From: Pseudarthrobacter sp. BIM B-2242
Lineage (GTDB): Bacteria > Actinomycetota > Actinomycetes > Actinomycetales > Micrococcaceae
Direction of reading: 5' to 3'
Assembly: GCF_014764445.1 (NCBI RefSeq)
Contig: NZ_CP061722.1
Location: forward strand, 353,722 to 417,721
DNA: 64,000 bases
Part shown: piece by piece, positions 1 through 7,614 of the stretch
Layout: each line of letters begins with the position of its first letter
Position numbering within the stretch: the first letter of the stretch is position 1
Program-made: the position numbers and the translations under genes
Notes under the pieces: model-generated
Database searches by the model: none
Told to the model about the DNA's origin: nothing
The model's input: the letters and a program-made list of their open reading frames with translations, nothing else

Positions 1-343
1 CCTTCTCCAGGGAGCGGTCCAGGGAGTCATCCCGCTCAGCCTCCTCCCGGATGCCTGCCTTGTCCTCCTCGGAGAAGACGACGTTGAAGTCGTCCCCCTC
101 CAGGACCTGCTCGATGACTTTGCGTCCGTAGTGGCGCCGTTCCTCGTTGGAGGGCCGGTCGTTATAGATCAGGTCATGCAGCGAGGGCTGGGACGGGATC
201 CGGATGATGGGGCCGGCGCCAAGAGACGGGACTTCTTCGGAGTGGGCGACGGCGGTGAACTGCCCGCCTTCGGGAATGCCTGCCGGCTTGTGGGCCTGCT
301 TGGTCTTTGCCCGGCCAGCCGGGCTTTTCTGCGATGCGCTCAT
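1..343 (-). CDS. Tagged hypothetical protein, 3' end outside window
   Basis: Only the first 114 residues are visible; the gene runs off the left edge. The N-terminus is Lys/Ala-rich and then carries PAGIPEGGQF followed by AHSEE, the G-[QK]-F-x4-H-[SAR]-[ED]-x4-L tag found in seven other proteins of the window. The protein beginning at 59948 has nearly the same tag. After the tag comes a charged stretch with EERR and an acidic helix. The ATG at 343 lies 7 nt after a GCACACAG box, so a leaderless mRNA is likely. Function unknown. Confidence 0.75.
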   Translation of the reverse strand, partial: MSASQKSPAGRAKTKQAHKPAGIPEGGQFTAVAHSEEVPSLGAGPIIRIPSQPSLHDLIYNDRPSNEERRHYGRKVIEQVLEGDDFNVVFSEEDKAGIREEAERDDSLDRSLEK

Positions 344-350
344 GCTCCAC

Positions 351-358
351 CTGTGTGC
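351..358 (-). promoter_or_regulatory. Class A -10-like box, variant
   Basis: GCACACAG on the minus strand, 7 nt upstream of the ATG at 343. I see no good GGKGAG element 16 bp further upstream, so this is a weaker member. Confidence 0.5.
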
Positions 359-379
359 GGCAGGCAGGGAGATTGCGCG

Positions 380-520
380 TCAGGCGGCGGCCGGCTCCAC
401 GGCGAGGCCGCTCAGCTCGCACAGGGCGCAGACCGTGTAGGCGCCGTTGCGGTCGGCAGCACCGCCGCTGCAGATGATGCAGAGCAGCGTCTTGACGTTC
501 GCGTCCTTCTTCTTTGCCAT
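380..520 (-). CDS. Small zinc-ribbon-like protein (46 aa)
   Basis: A 46-residue protein with a basic start (MAKKKD) and two CxxC knuckles, CIIC and CALC, about 14 residues apart, as expected for a small zinc ribbon. The ATG at 520 is chosen because a GTACACAT box ends exactly 7 nt upstream, the spacing shared by the leaderless genes. An in-frame extension upstream exists but would read through that box. Such tiny zinc ribbons often bind DNA, RNA or another protein; the partner is unknown. Confidence 0.65.
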   Translation of the reverse strand: MAKKKDANVKTLLCIICSGGAADRNGAYTVCALCELSGLAVEPAAA

Positions 521-527
521 GGCCAGA

Positions 528-535
528 ATGTGTAC
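528..535 (-). promoter_or_regulatory. Class A -10-like box
   Basis: GTACACAT on the minus strand, 7 nt before the ATG at 520. The expected -35 position holds no clear GGKGAG. Confidence 0.55.
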
Positions 536-561
536 GGACGCGGCGGAATCGGTGCACGCCA

Positions 562-987
562 TCAGGACACCGGGACGGTTCCGGCTGCGGCCACACGTGC
601 CATGGCCGCGGCAGCTTCCTTCAGCCCCGGCCCCTCCTTGGAGGCGACGGCGGAGAGCTGGAGCTGGAGGAGGCTGACGCGGAGCATGTCGGCACCTGGG
701 TCGATGTCGGCGTGGGCCAGGTCGATGATGAAGGCGGTGAGGACGCTGTCCAGCCGGGCCAGCCGGCAGCAGACGCCGATCCGGCCCCGTCCAAGGGCGG
801 ACAGGGCCAGACGGTTCGTGTGCAGGATGAGGGCGCCGGCCATGTCGCCGAGGACGGCCCGGCGGGCAGTGCACGGTTCGTCGTCGTGGACGATGATGGC
901 GGCGAACATGTCCGAGGCGAGGGTGGTCGCATCACTGCGGGTGTGGAGCTCCTCCGCGAGCTGGGTGCGCAGTGACCGCGATGCCAT
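562..987 (-). CDS. Hypothetical helical protein (141 aa)
   Basis: A 141-residue, Ala/Leu-rich, largely helical protein without signal peptide or membrane segment. A GVCC pair lies near the middle. The start ATG at 987 has a GAGGGG ribosome site about 9 nt upstream. A class B element (1031-1054) lies about 45 bp upstream, so this gene, unlike its leaderless neighbours, should have a leader. I do not recognise the family. Confidence 0.7.
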   Translation of the reverse strand: MASRSLRTQLAEELHTRSDATTLASDMFAAIIVHDDEPCTARRAVLGDMAGALILHTNRLALSALGRGRIGVCCRLARLDSVLTAFIIDLAHADIDPGADMLRVSLLQLQLSAVASKEGPGLKEAAAAMARVAAAGTVPVS

Positions 988-1030
988 GATCGGTTCCCCT
1001 CGAAGTCCGGCCTGAACGTGTTTCCGGTGT

Positions 1031-1054
1031 CTTCTATGCGCTCTGTGTCCCGAC
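1031..1054 (-). promoter_or_regulatory. Class B bipartite element
   Basis: Minus strand GTCGGG, 9 bp, GCATAGAAG. Same layout as the elements before thyA (13517) and nrdI (54903). Likely drives the gene at 987. Confidence 0.6.
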
Positions 1055-1060
1055 GGGCCG

Positions 1061-1696
1061 TTAGGCGCTCACCAGCTCGCGTTCGTGGTGCCGTTCCGGC
1101 TGCGGTGCGTGGACTGGGCGGTCGTCGCGGACGGCCGCGACCTCCGTGTCGAACGACGGTTCGGGGGCGGGGACCGGCTCCGACGCAGGCGAGGATACTG
1201 CGGCCCTGCGGGTGCCTGCTGCGCGGGCTGGCTTCTTCTTGGGCGCAGGGGCCGGGGCGGCCTTCTGGACAAGGATGACGGTCAGGTGTGTGATCGCCAG
1301 CAGGACCAGGGGCGGCATGGCAGCGACCACGGCAGAAACCGCTGGAGGTACTCCCCCATGGTTCTGGTCCACCGTGATGATGGCGTGGACGGAGTTCGCC
1401 GCGGTGGAAACGACGGCGCCCAGGAACAGCAGCGCCCACGGGTAGGCGAGGGTGCGGCGGTCATGTCCGGCGAGGGCGACGATGGCCACGGTGGCGGCAA
1501 CGATGAGCCCGTCAATGATGATGGGCCAGATCCAGGCGAGGGACGGGTAGATGCCGGCACGTGCGGCCAGGTCGGTCAGGGACGCGAAGGACAGGACGAA
1601 CGCCCCGGCGGCGATCAGGACCGTCGTGGCGATGCCGGTGGCAACGATGGGGCGTGACAGGGGTGCGCCGGTCCTGCGGGGAGGCGTGGATGTCAT
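1061..1696 (-). CDS. DUF2637-type membrane protein
   Basis: A 211-residue protein with four hydrophobic segments in the first 150 residues: about 17-37, 50-70, 83-103 and 122-142. The sequence FASLTDLAARAG, then AWIWPIIIDGLIVAATVA, then YPWALL and ANSVHA, is the signature of DUF2637, a membrane family common on actinobacterial plasmids, integrative elements and phages. The C-terminal 65 residues are cytoplasmic-looking, Pro/Ala/Lys-rich and end with an Arg/His/Glu cluster. The start has GAAAGG spaced 6 nt away. The next gene upstream ends 10 nt before it, so the two are co-transcribed. DUF2637 function is not established; links to transfer or replication are only suggestive. Confidence 0.85.
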   Translation of the reverse strand: MTSTPPRRTGAPLSRPIVATGIATTVLIAAGAFVLSFASLTDLAARAGIYPSLAWIWPIIIDGLIVAATVAIVALAGHDRRTLAYPWALLFLGAVVSTAANSVHAIITVDQNHGGVPPAVSAVVAAMPPLVLLAITHLTVILVQKAAPAPAPKKKPARAAGTRRAAVSSPASEPVPAPEPSFDTEVAAVRDDRPVHAPQPERHHERELVSA

Positions 1697-1706
1697 GGTG
1701 ATCCTT

Positions 1707-2096
1707 TCAGGCGGTTTCGTACTGGCGGGCCAGGGCGGTGATTGGCTGCGATGCCACGGCGGGGCGTGCCCGTGTCAGTTCTTCGGTTGTCTTCCGGTGG
1801 CGGGGTCCGACGGCACGTGCGGGTCGTTCACCGCGCAGGGTCCGGAAGAGGTTCAGGCGTTCGGTGGTGCGGGGGTCGGCGGCGAAGACTGCGCCGTCGG
1901 CGGTTCCCAGGAAGTGGACGAGGGCGCTTTCCAGCGCCTTCGCCCGGCGGGGTGACAGGATGGCGATGCGCCGGTCTGCGAGGCGGAGGGCCAGCCGCGC
2001 GCGGCGGCGCGTGTTGGCGCTCCTGATTGCCACGGTGACCAGCATGGACGCCGCCGGGGCGAGGATGGCTGCCTCCAGGGCGAGGTAGTCGTTCAC
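1707..2096 (-). CDS. Small basic protein, GTG start
   Basis: A 129-residue protein with one hydrophobic segment near the N-terminus (about 8-26), followed by an Arg-rich region (NTRRRARLALRLADRR). Its GTG start overlaps the stop codon of the upstream gene (GTGA), so it is translationally coupled, and it is followed 10 nt later by the DUF2637 gene. The three genes from 2752 down to 1061 form one operon under the promoter at 2760. Function unknown; a membrane-tethered nucleic-acid-binding protein is one guess. Confidence 0.75.
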   Translation of the reverse strand: MNDYLALEAAILAPAASMLVTVAIRSANTRRRARLALRLADRRIAILSPRRAKALESALVHFLGTADGAVFAADPRTTERLNLFRTLRGERPARAVGPRHRKTTEELTRARPAVASQPITALARQYETA

Positions 2097-2752
2097 GGCT
2101 CGACGCCGTCTTTCTCGTGGGCGATCTGGGCTGCGGTGTGCAGGACGAGCCGGACCGTGGCGGCCAGGGTTTCCTGGTTCAGCTCCGGGTGCCCGTCGCT
2201 GATGCGGGAGGTGATGGTGCGGACATCGACGGACAGGCGCTGGATGCGGTTTGCATCATCTGCCTGGGTGGCGAGGATGAGGGCGTTCTCGGCGGCGGTG
2301 TTGCCGATGATGCCGCCGTTGCCGTCCGGGGCGAGTCCGGCCGCGTCGATCCTCTGCCCTTGCTGGCGGGGTCCCTGCGGGGCGCGTCCGGCGGCGGCGA
2401 GGGCTTCTTCGGCGACCTTGGCCATGGCCCGGTCCACGCAGCCGACATGGGTCTCGGCGTTGAAGGCCTTCTCGTACAGGTGGGCCCGCGCGGGTACCTG
2501 GTGGAGGTAGTCGTAGAGCTCGTGGGAATGCTCGAAGCCGAACTTGGTGGTCAGCACGTCGTAGGCGTCCAGGACACCGGACTTGGCGGCGTGGGTCAGC
2601 CTGCGGATCACGCCGTCGATGCTGCGGGCGGATTCCATGATCCGGTACGCGTCGGACTCGTGGCGGTCGTTCTTGGCAACCTGGCCGAGCCTGGTGAGGG
2701 CGGCGGTCAGGTCTCCGTCGGTGGCGAGGGGTTCAGGGGTTGTCTCAGGCAT
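2093..2752 (-). CDS. Hypothetical protein, first gene of DUF2637 operon
   Basis: A 219-residue soluble, helical protein (MPETTPEP...) with no recognised domain. An upstream in-frame ATG overlaps the class A box (ACACATG); I prefer the second ATG at 2752 because the box-to-start distance is then the 7 nt seen at many other genes. A Gln/Gly-rich linker (GPRQQGQR) separates two helical halves. It is coupled to the downstream small basic protein and DUF2637 membrane protein, which suggests a joint role at the membrane. Confidence 0.75.
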   Translation of the reverse strand: MPETTPEPLATDGDLTAALTRLGQVAKNDRHESDAYRIMESARSIDGVIRRLTHAAKSGVLDAYDVLTTKFGFEHSHELYDYLHQVPARAHLYEKAFNAETHVGCVDRAMAKVAEEALAAAGRAPQGPRQQGQRIDAAGLAPDGNGGIIGNTAAENALILATQADDANRIQRLSVDVRTITSRISDGHPELNQETLAATVRLVLHTAAQIAHEKDGVEP

Positions 2753-2759
2753 GGGCGTC

Positions 2760-2789
2760 ATGTGTGCGGCGCCTGCTGCCCTCCTCCCC
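2760..2789 (-). promoter_or_regulatory. Class A promoter, leaderless
   Basis: GGGGAG, 16 bp, GCACACAT, then 7 nt to the ATG at 2752. One of the best matches to the consensus. Confidence 0.7.
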
Positions 2790-2804
2790 GTCTGCCCCTG
2801 GCGG

Positions 2805-3806
2805 TCAGGCTGCCTGCGGGACTCCGAGCGGACGGCCGGAGCGCCGGTGGGCCAGGGCTGCCAGCAGGGTCCGTGCCTGGTTGTCTGCGACCCGGCGGGT
2901 GGTTTCATCGAAGGCGAGCCGGTAGGCGGCGTCGTACGCGGCGAAGATCCTGTCGTCTCCGGCGGGGCCCAGGTGCGGTGCCGGTTCGAGCAGCAGGGCG
3001 AGACGTTCCGGGGACGGTCTGCGGGCGGCTTTGATGCCGGTGGCGGGAACGGTGTCCCAGGCGGGGCCGGCCGGGGTGATGGCGGTCTTGCCGCCGGGTC
3101 CGGTGCTGAACGTGGCGTGGGTCAGGCTGGCGGAGAGGGGGCCTGCGGGGGTGATCAGGGTGTGGACCGGGACAAGTCCGTGCCGCGGTGCCGAGAACGG
3201 GCCGCCGAGCAGGAGCCGCTGGGAGGGGGTGTACGGGTATTCGCGCAGCGGGACGGGGTTCGGTCCGGCGATCGCACCGAGAACCTTCGCGTAGGAGGCG
3301 GTGTCCATGAACGGGGCACCCTTGACCTCGAGCCAGGTCTGGTGGTCGGGGAGGTAGAAGTCCGGCAGGTAGTACAGGTCAGGACCGATCTCGTAGTGAC
3401 AGGGTTCGTAGTCCCAGTTCACGCCGAGCAGGTCGAGGAACACCGCCCAGCGGGCCTCCAGCCGGGACCGGAAAACCTTGCCCGAGTAGAGCACTTCGAT
3501 GGCCTTGGGCTTGGGTGCCCGGGACGCCTTCCGGCGGGGTGCCGAGGTGGTGTTGCCGGCGCGCTTGGCGGCCGTTTTTGGAGTGGCCCCCGTCCTGGTC
3601 CTGGACGTCGTCTTGGGAGTCGTCTTGAGCTTGCCGGCTGCCGTGGTTTTTGTGCCGGCCTTGGCGGCCCTGGTCTGAGCCGGGGAGGTCTTGGTGGCGG
3701 CTGGTTTTGCTGCCCGTGACGCGGATGTCGTCTTGCGGGCTGCGGTGGTTCGTGTGGTTCGCTTGGCGGCAGTCTTCCTGGCGGCCGGCGCGGTCTGTGC
3801 GGGCAT
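2805..3806 (-). CDS. PD-(D/E)XK nuclease with histone-H1-like tail
   Basis: A 333-residue protein with two parts. Residues 1-110 are almost only Lys, Ala, Thr, Arg and Pro, resembling the basic tails of histone H1-like proteins. From about 115 a compact domain reads VLYSGKVFRSRLEARWAVF, then a YEP and PDFYLP segment, then WLEVKGA. The Arg/Glu pair in the first block plus the D-x(n)-E-x-K pattern is typical of PD-(D/E)XK phage nucleases. ATG 3806 is preceded by AGGAGG; a class C element lies at 3818. It lies directly beside the iteron-rich region. A role in DNA processing or condensation at that site is an inference. Confidence 0.8.
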   Translation of the reverse strand: MPAQTAPAARKTAAKRTTRTTAARKTTSASRAAKPAATKTSPAQTRAAKAGTKTTAAGKLKTTPKTTSRTRTGATPKTAAKRAGNTTSAPRRKASRAPKPKAIEVLYSGKVFRSRLEARWAVFLDLLGVNWDYEPCHYEIGPDLYYLPDFYLPDHQTWLEVKGAPFMDTASYAKVLGAIAGPNPVPLREYPYTPSQRLLLGGPFSAPRHGLVPVHTLITPAGPLSASLTHATFSTGPGGKTAITPAGPAWDTVPATGIKAARRPSPERLALLLEPAPHLGPAGDDRIFAAYDAAYRLAFDETTRRVADNQARTLLAALAHRRSGRPLGVPQAA

Positions 3807-3817
3807 CATTCCTCCTG

Positions 3818-3834
3818 CCACTGAACATGCGCAG
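3818..3834 (-). promoter_or_regulatory. Class C promoter-like element
   Basis: Minus strand CTGCGCATGTTCAGTGG upstream of the nuclease gene at 3806. The same 17 bases precede the plus-strand ATPase gene (8600-8616), so the element is not coding here. Confidence 0.55.
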
Positions 3835-3947
3835 ATCCTGCCGGGCGGGGGTGCCGGCCAGAAACGGGCCGAAGGAGGCAAAAGGGCGTGACCGATCAAA
3901 TGGCGACCATGGCGACCAGATGGCGACCACCTGGTCGCCCATAAAAA

Positions 3948-3972
3948 TCCGCGCCAGCACTGGGAAGCAGGG
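3948..3972 (+). repeat. 25-bp direct repeat, copy 1
   Basis: Begins TCCGCGCCAGCACTGGGAAG and is identical over 25 bases to 4111-4135. It borders the TATA tract on the left. Confidence 0.85.
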
Positions 3973-4110
3973 CCCTTTATATATATATGACCGATCAAAC
4001 CGATCACTTAACTACTACTACATATAGGGATCCTCGTTGTTTCCCGTTACTCACCTTCTCTCCTATAGGCATACCTCCCGCTGGTCGGTTTGGTCGCCCA
4101 TCGCCCAAAT

Positions 4111-4135
4111 TCCGCGCCAGCACTGGGAAGCAGGG
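4111..4135 (+). repeat. 25-bp direct repeat, copy 2
   Basis: Exact copy of 3948-3972, 163 bp away. The copies bracket the A+T-rich core of the iteron region. Confidence 0.85.
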
Positions 4136-4301
4136 GTGGTCATTGGGTCGGTCACTGGTCGGTCAGGTTGGTCATAAACCGGCTTTCAGGACCCAAAAAC
4201 GGCGAAAAACGTCTCTTTCGTCATTTTCGACCGACGACGGGATGACCTGCCGGACGCACTTCGGGATGTTCAGCGCACGGCCGGCAAGTCGGTCAGACAG
4301 C

Positions 4302-5291
4302 TCAGACCCAGGAGGTTTTGGGTGCTCCGTCACCTCCGTAGGCGGATTTCACCAGTCCGCAGACGTCGTCCCAGGAGTATCCGTCGCCGGAATCATCGAG
4401 GTACACACGGCCTGTCTGGGGCACTTCGGGGCCGTCCTCGGTGGGCTTGGCAAGGGTCCTTTTGAGGGGTGTCGGGAGGACGGTGTCGTAGCCCTGGCCG
4501 TTCCATTTATCGATCAGCAGGAGGTGCGGTTTGGCGAATTCCAGGACCCTTTCCTTGCCCGCTTCGGGGTCGCTGTCGGAGCGTGTGGAGGGCACGACAT
4601 CGGCCACGTCGGAGTAGAAAATCACGTCCAGCTGGACACCTTCATGCCAGTCGTATGGGCCTTCCGTGACGAGGTCATCTATGGCCTCCTTGACACCCTC
4701 CGCGGAGGTGTCCACACCGGCCTCTTTCAGGACGTCCTCGATGACCTTCTGCCGGGCCTGGAGGCCTCCGTCGTCCAGGTGCCGGCCGGAGGCCAAGCGG
4801 GGGTCCTGGAGGCGCCCTGTGGGCTGTCCCAGGGAGGTGCGCATCAGCTGGGGGCGGGTGTTGCGCAGCAGGTCCTTCACGGGATCCGAATCGTCGCGCT
4901 CTTCGACGGCATAGCGGACGGCGTCCTGCTCATCGGTGTCCAGTTCATCCCACTCCCGGTCGAAGCGGCCTTCCTGGACGGCGGTCTCCAGCTCCTCGGT
5001 GGCGATGCGGACGGTTTCGTCGTAGGCGGAGTCGGAGAACCTCTCGTCGACGTCGTTCTCGGCGTCGTTCCACTGTCCGGAGAGGATCATGCCGATCTGC
5101 TCTTTGGTGAGCTGGTCGTCGTACTGGACGAAACGCAGGCTGACCGGATCGGTGCCGGCAGCGACGATGCCTGCGGCGTCTGCCGACTGGTTGGTCCCGG
5201 CCAAGGCGACATCGGGCTCGGAGTGGGTATCGGGGGCGAACTGGCCGCCCGTGGGAATGCCCTCAGGCTGGCGGTTTGGTTTTCTGCTCAT
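4302..5291 (-). CDS. Tagged acidic hypothetical protein (329 aa)
   Basis: Residues 5-30 carry the shared tag (GIPTGGQF, then THSEPDVAL). The remainder is acidic and soluble, with a mixed fold ending in segments such as HLLLIDKWNGQGYDTVL and GYSWDDVCGL. The ATG at 5291 sits 6 nt after GCACACAG, so the mRNA should be leaderless. Its stop codon abuts the iteron region and no terminator is evident before it. No family recognised; a Ser/Asp-rich central region may be a linker. Confidence 0.75.
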   Translation of the reverse strand: MSRKPNRQPEGIPTGGQFAPDTHSEPDVALAGTNQSADAAGIVAAGTDPVSLRFVQYDDQLTKEQIGMILSGQWNDAENDVDERFSDSAYDETVRIATEELETAVQEGRFDREWDELDTDEQDAVRYAVEERDDSDPVKDLLRNTRPQLMRTSLGQPTGRLQDPRLASGRHLDDGGLQARQKVIEDVLKEAGVDTSAEGVKEAIDDLVTEGPYDWHEGVQLDVIFYSDVADVVPSTRSDSDPEAGKERVLEFAKPHLLLIDKWNGQGYDTVLPTPLKRTLAKPTEDGPEVPQTGRVYLDDSGDGYSWDDVCGLVKSAYGGDGAPKTSWV

Positions 5292-5297
5292 GCCCTT

Positions 5298-5305
5298 CTG
5301 TGTGC
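5298..5305 (-). promoter_or_regulatory. Class A -10-like box, variant
   Basis: GCACACAG, 6 nt before the ATG at 5291. Confidence 0.5.
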
Positions 5306-5328
5306 GGCTGCAGCCCCGTGACACAAGA

Positions 5329-5365
5329 AAGACCCCGCAGACGTGGGGGACGCCGACGGGGTCTT
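5329..5365 (-). terminator. Intrinsic terminator-like hairpin
   Basis: AAGACCCCG pairs with CGGGGTCTT across a 19-nt loop. It lies between the stop at 5429 and the promoter at 5298 and ends the transcript of the 500-aa membrane protein. Confidence 0.7.
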
Positions 5366-5428
5366 ACTGGCTCAACCTTTACACCAACAAAGTGCTTCCG
5401 CAAACTCTGCTGATGATGATTGGCAGGG

Positions 5429-6931
5429 TTATTGCTTGGCCGCTGAAAGCCGCTTCAGAACCTCCTGGGTGACGGCGTCCTGGAGCTTGGCGAGGTCCTC
5501 GTTGCTCAGCGTCCCGATCTCGGCTGCGGGGCCGGTGGGAGTTTCCCCGGCGTCGCTGCTGCCGGTGGTCTGCGTGCCGTCGGTACCGGCTGACTTGCCG
5601 TCTTTGTCGATGCAGCGGATCTTCTCGCCGTCGGCATTGGCGAGGCAGGACGAGCCGTCGGCCTTGACCTGCACCCGGTAGACCACGTTCTGGTTCAGGC
5701 CGATGGAGGCAGCCCACTCGTCGTGGGAGACCGGGATGACTTCCTGGACCGACAGGCCGGTGGCCCAGCCGTTCAGGGAAGAGTAGTCGGCCTTGATCTT
5801 GTCGGCGGTGGCGGCGTTGGACTGCCGCGGGACCTCCAGGTGATAGAGGGTCACGCTCGGGGACTCACCCGCCTTGACATGGCCGGATTCGAGCAGTGCG
5901 ACGTCTTCGATGGAGCGGGACGAGGCGCGGGACGTGAACGGTGAGGCGTACACGGAACCGGGTGCGTCCTTGTAGGCGAGGGAGAAGGCACTGTGATTGC
6001 CCTGGTTCGGGTCGTTGGCGTCTTTCACTTCGTCGGTCAGGCCGGACTGTCCCTGAACCATGGACCACCAGCCGCCGTTGTGGGTGGCGAGGGAATCGTT
6101 GACGCGCTGGACGTAGGACAGGGCGACGGCCGGCCCGGGCAGGTCGCCTGCCCTGACCTCATCCCGGATCTCAACGTTGCCGGTGCGCCCATCGTAGATG
6201 GCAACCCCTGCCGGGCGGTGGACCGGGTTGATCCACCCGTTCAGCTTCGTGACCGGGACAACAATCTTCGGGGTGTCACCGTCGCAGTAGCCCCAGGCGT
6301 CGTCCTTCTTGGCGATCAGCAGGGAATCCTTGGCAGCGATCGCCCGGGTCAGGGAGTTGTGAAACCAGCCATCCATCCGCCGGTGCGCGTTCTTCTCATC
6401 GAAGAGGCAGGGCTTGCCGGAGGCCTGACCGGTCAACTGAATGGTCTGGTTGATGATGGCCGCGTAGCCGGGGTTGAAGTTTCCTTTCCTGTCCACAATG
6501 GTGCTGTAGTGGTTTGAGTCCGCGAGGTAGTCGGTGCCGCCGATCTGGCCGTTGATGCCGGAGAGGTTGGAGCTGGCCTGGCGCTCAGCGACCAGGAACG
6601 GGGCGCGCTCCTTCAGCCCGGGCATCGGGTCGTTGGATATGTGGACGGTGGAGGCGTATTCGAGCTTGGTGTTGTAGTCCCGGGCATTCGCGTAGAAGAT
6701 GAGTCCTCCGATGCCCAGAATGCCGATGAGGATCGTGGCACCGGTCTTCTTCATGGCGAGTGCGGCAAGCACGGCCACGCCAATGATGACGATGAGGAGC
6801 AGCGGGAATCCCCAGATGATGACCCAATCGTTGATGAAGCGCGCGCGGGTCAAGGGGTCAAGCAGCGGCAGGCCGAGGATGGCGAGGACGCCGAGGGTTC
6901 CGGCGACGCCGGCTTTCGTAGATGTTTGCAT
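5429..6931 (-). CDS. Membrane-anchored protein with large extracytoplasmic domain
   Basis: A 500-residue protein. Three hydrophobic stretches lie at about 8-24, 36-58 and 64-80, followed by some 400 soluble residues that are probably outside the cell. This domain is rich in Asn, Gly and Trp (GGWWSMVQ) and contains Cys pairs. A Thr/Gly/Ser linker leads to a final amphipathic helix. The start at 6931 is fixed by the class A promoter 7 nt upstream. I do not recognise the family. It could be a surface or cell-wall-facing receptor or a superinfection-type factor, but nothing in the sequence proves this. Confidence 0.8.
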   Translation of the reverse strand: MQTSTKAGVAGTLGVLAILGLPLLDPLTRARFINDWVIIWGFPLLLIVIIGVAVLAALAMKKTGATILIGILGIGGLIFYANARDYNTKLEYASTVHISNDPMPGLKERAPFLVAERQASSNLSGINGQIGGTDYLADSNHYSTIVDRKGNFNPGYAAIINQTIQLTGQASGKPCLFDEKNAHRRMDGWFHNSLTRAIAAKDSLLIAKKDDAWGYCDGDTPKIVVPVTKLNGWINPVHRPAGVAIYDGRTGNVEIRDEVRAGDLPGPAVALSYVQRVNDSLATHNGGWWSMVQGQSGLTDEVKDANDPNQGNHSAFSLAYKDAPGSVYASPFTSRASSRSIEDVALLESGHVKAGESPSVTLYHLEVPRQSNAATADKIKADYSSLNGWATGLSVQEVIPVSHDEWAASIGLNQNVVYRVQVKADGSSCLANADGEKIRCIDKDGKSAGTDGTQTTGSSDAGETPTGPAAEIGTLSNEDLAKLQDAVTQEVLKRLSAAKQ

Positions 6932-6938
6932 GCGCCTC

Positions 6939-6968
6939 ATGTGTGCGGAGGACGACGGTGCTCTCCCC
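6939..6968 (-). promoter_or_regulatory. Class A promoter, leaderless
   Basis: GGGGAG, 16 bp, GCACACAT, 7 nt, ATG 6931. Full consensus. Confidence 0.7.
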
Positions 6969-6970
6969 TG

Positions 6971-7570
6971 TCATACGGCGGCAGCGGGCTCCAGATCCGC
7001 GGTCACCGGGAATACTCCGGTGCAGGCCGGGCATGGGCCCGAGGGGCGGCACGCAAGCGCCGGGTTGCCGCCCAGTCCCAGCCGAATAAAGGCCCACAGG
7101 CGGTGCCCGTCGAACGGTTTGACCGGCAGGAGGTTCCCGGCTCCGTTCACCATGGCCAGGAAGCCTGCGGCGCCCACGGGATCGGCCCAGGATGATCCGC
7201 CGGCAACCCACATCGCCGTGCCCGCAATGATCTCGATGACGGGCCCGGCGGCAATGGCTGCGGCCCGGCGCCAGGCGGTGGTGTCACCGCTGGTGGCCGC
7301 CACGCCTGACATCCCGAATTCGAGACGTTCGACTGTCCGTCCGGTGAGCCGTGCAGCGACCGCGTGCCCTGTCTCATGCAGGACGAGCGCGGCCAGGGCG
7401 AGGGTTCCGGCCAACAGGGCCTCGTGCCAGCCCACCTGCAGCCGCCCTTCCGCAGGGAACCGGGCCTGGGCCATCAACACCCCGCCCGCCAGTGTGAGGC
7501 TGGTGAACAGTGCCAGGAGGCCCGGTTTGAGAACGACAGGCCAGGGGGTACGAAGGACGGTAAGTGGCAT
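6971..7570 (-). CDS. Site-2-protease-like intramembrane metalloprotease (M50)
   Basis: A 199-residue membrane protein with four hydrophobic segments. LHETGHAVAARL supplies the HExxH zinc motif (about residue 65). NLLPVKPFDGHRL near residue 155 is the second M50 signature (NxxPxxxxDG), whose Asp completes the zinc site. The length fits minimal S2P cores without PDZ domain. A C-terminal CRPSGPCPAC may bind a metal or sit in the cytoplasm. The start at 7570 follows a class A promoter by 7 nt. M50 enzymes cleave membrane-spanning regulators such as anti-sigma factors; a host or element substrate is unknown. Confidence 0.85.
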   Translation of the reverse strand: MPLTVLRTPWPVVLKPGLLALFTSLTLAGGVLMAQARFPAEGRLQVGWHEALLAGTLALAALVLHETGHAVAARLTGRTVERLEFGMSGVAATSGDTTAWRRAAAIAAGPVIEIIAGTAMWVAGGSSWADPVGAAGFLAMVNGAGNLLPVKPFDGHRLWAFIRLGLGGNPALACRPSGPCPACTGVFPVTADLEPAAAV

Positions 7571-7577
7571 GGACCCC

Positions 7578-7607
7578 ATGTGTCCGGACAGGAGGAAGGG
7601 ACTCACC
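7578..7607 (-). promoter_or_regulatory. Class A promoter, leaderless
   Basis: GGTGAG, 16 bp, GGACACAT, 7 nt, ATG 7570. Confidence 0.65.
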
Positions 7608-7614
7608 CCGTCAG

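Larger units (their letters stand above)
3885..4240. repeat. A+T-rich iteron region, candidate origin or partition site
   Basis: This is the most A+T-rich stretch of the window and has no gene. TGGCGACCA occurs at 3901, 3910 and 3921, with inverted copies at 3932 and 4091. GACCGATCA occurs near 3890 and 3989, with a partial copy at 3999. GGTCGGT-type inverted forms follow at 4083 and 4147-4165. Between them lies a TATATATATA tract (3978-3989). Clustered short repeats beside an A+T-rich tract are the usual form of plasmid origins or centromere-like sites. No replication initiator is recognised nearby. Confidence 0.6.

Noticed and set aside
2753..2764. The ATG within ACACATG as start of class A genes.
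   Set aside because: In several genes this ATG is in frame and would add a few residues, but at others (26852, 46598, 56879) the box is not ATG-bearing in frame while the 7-nt spaced ATG is constant.
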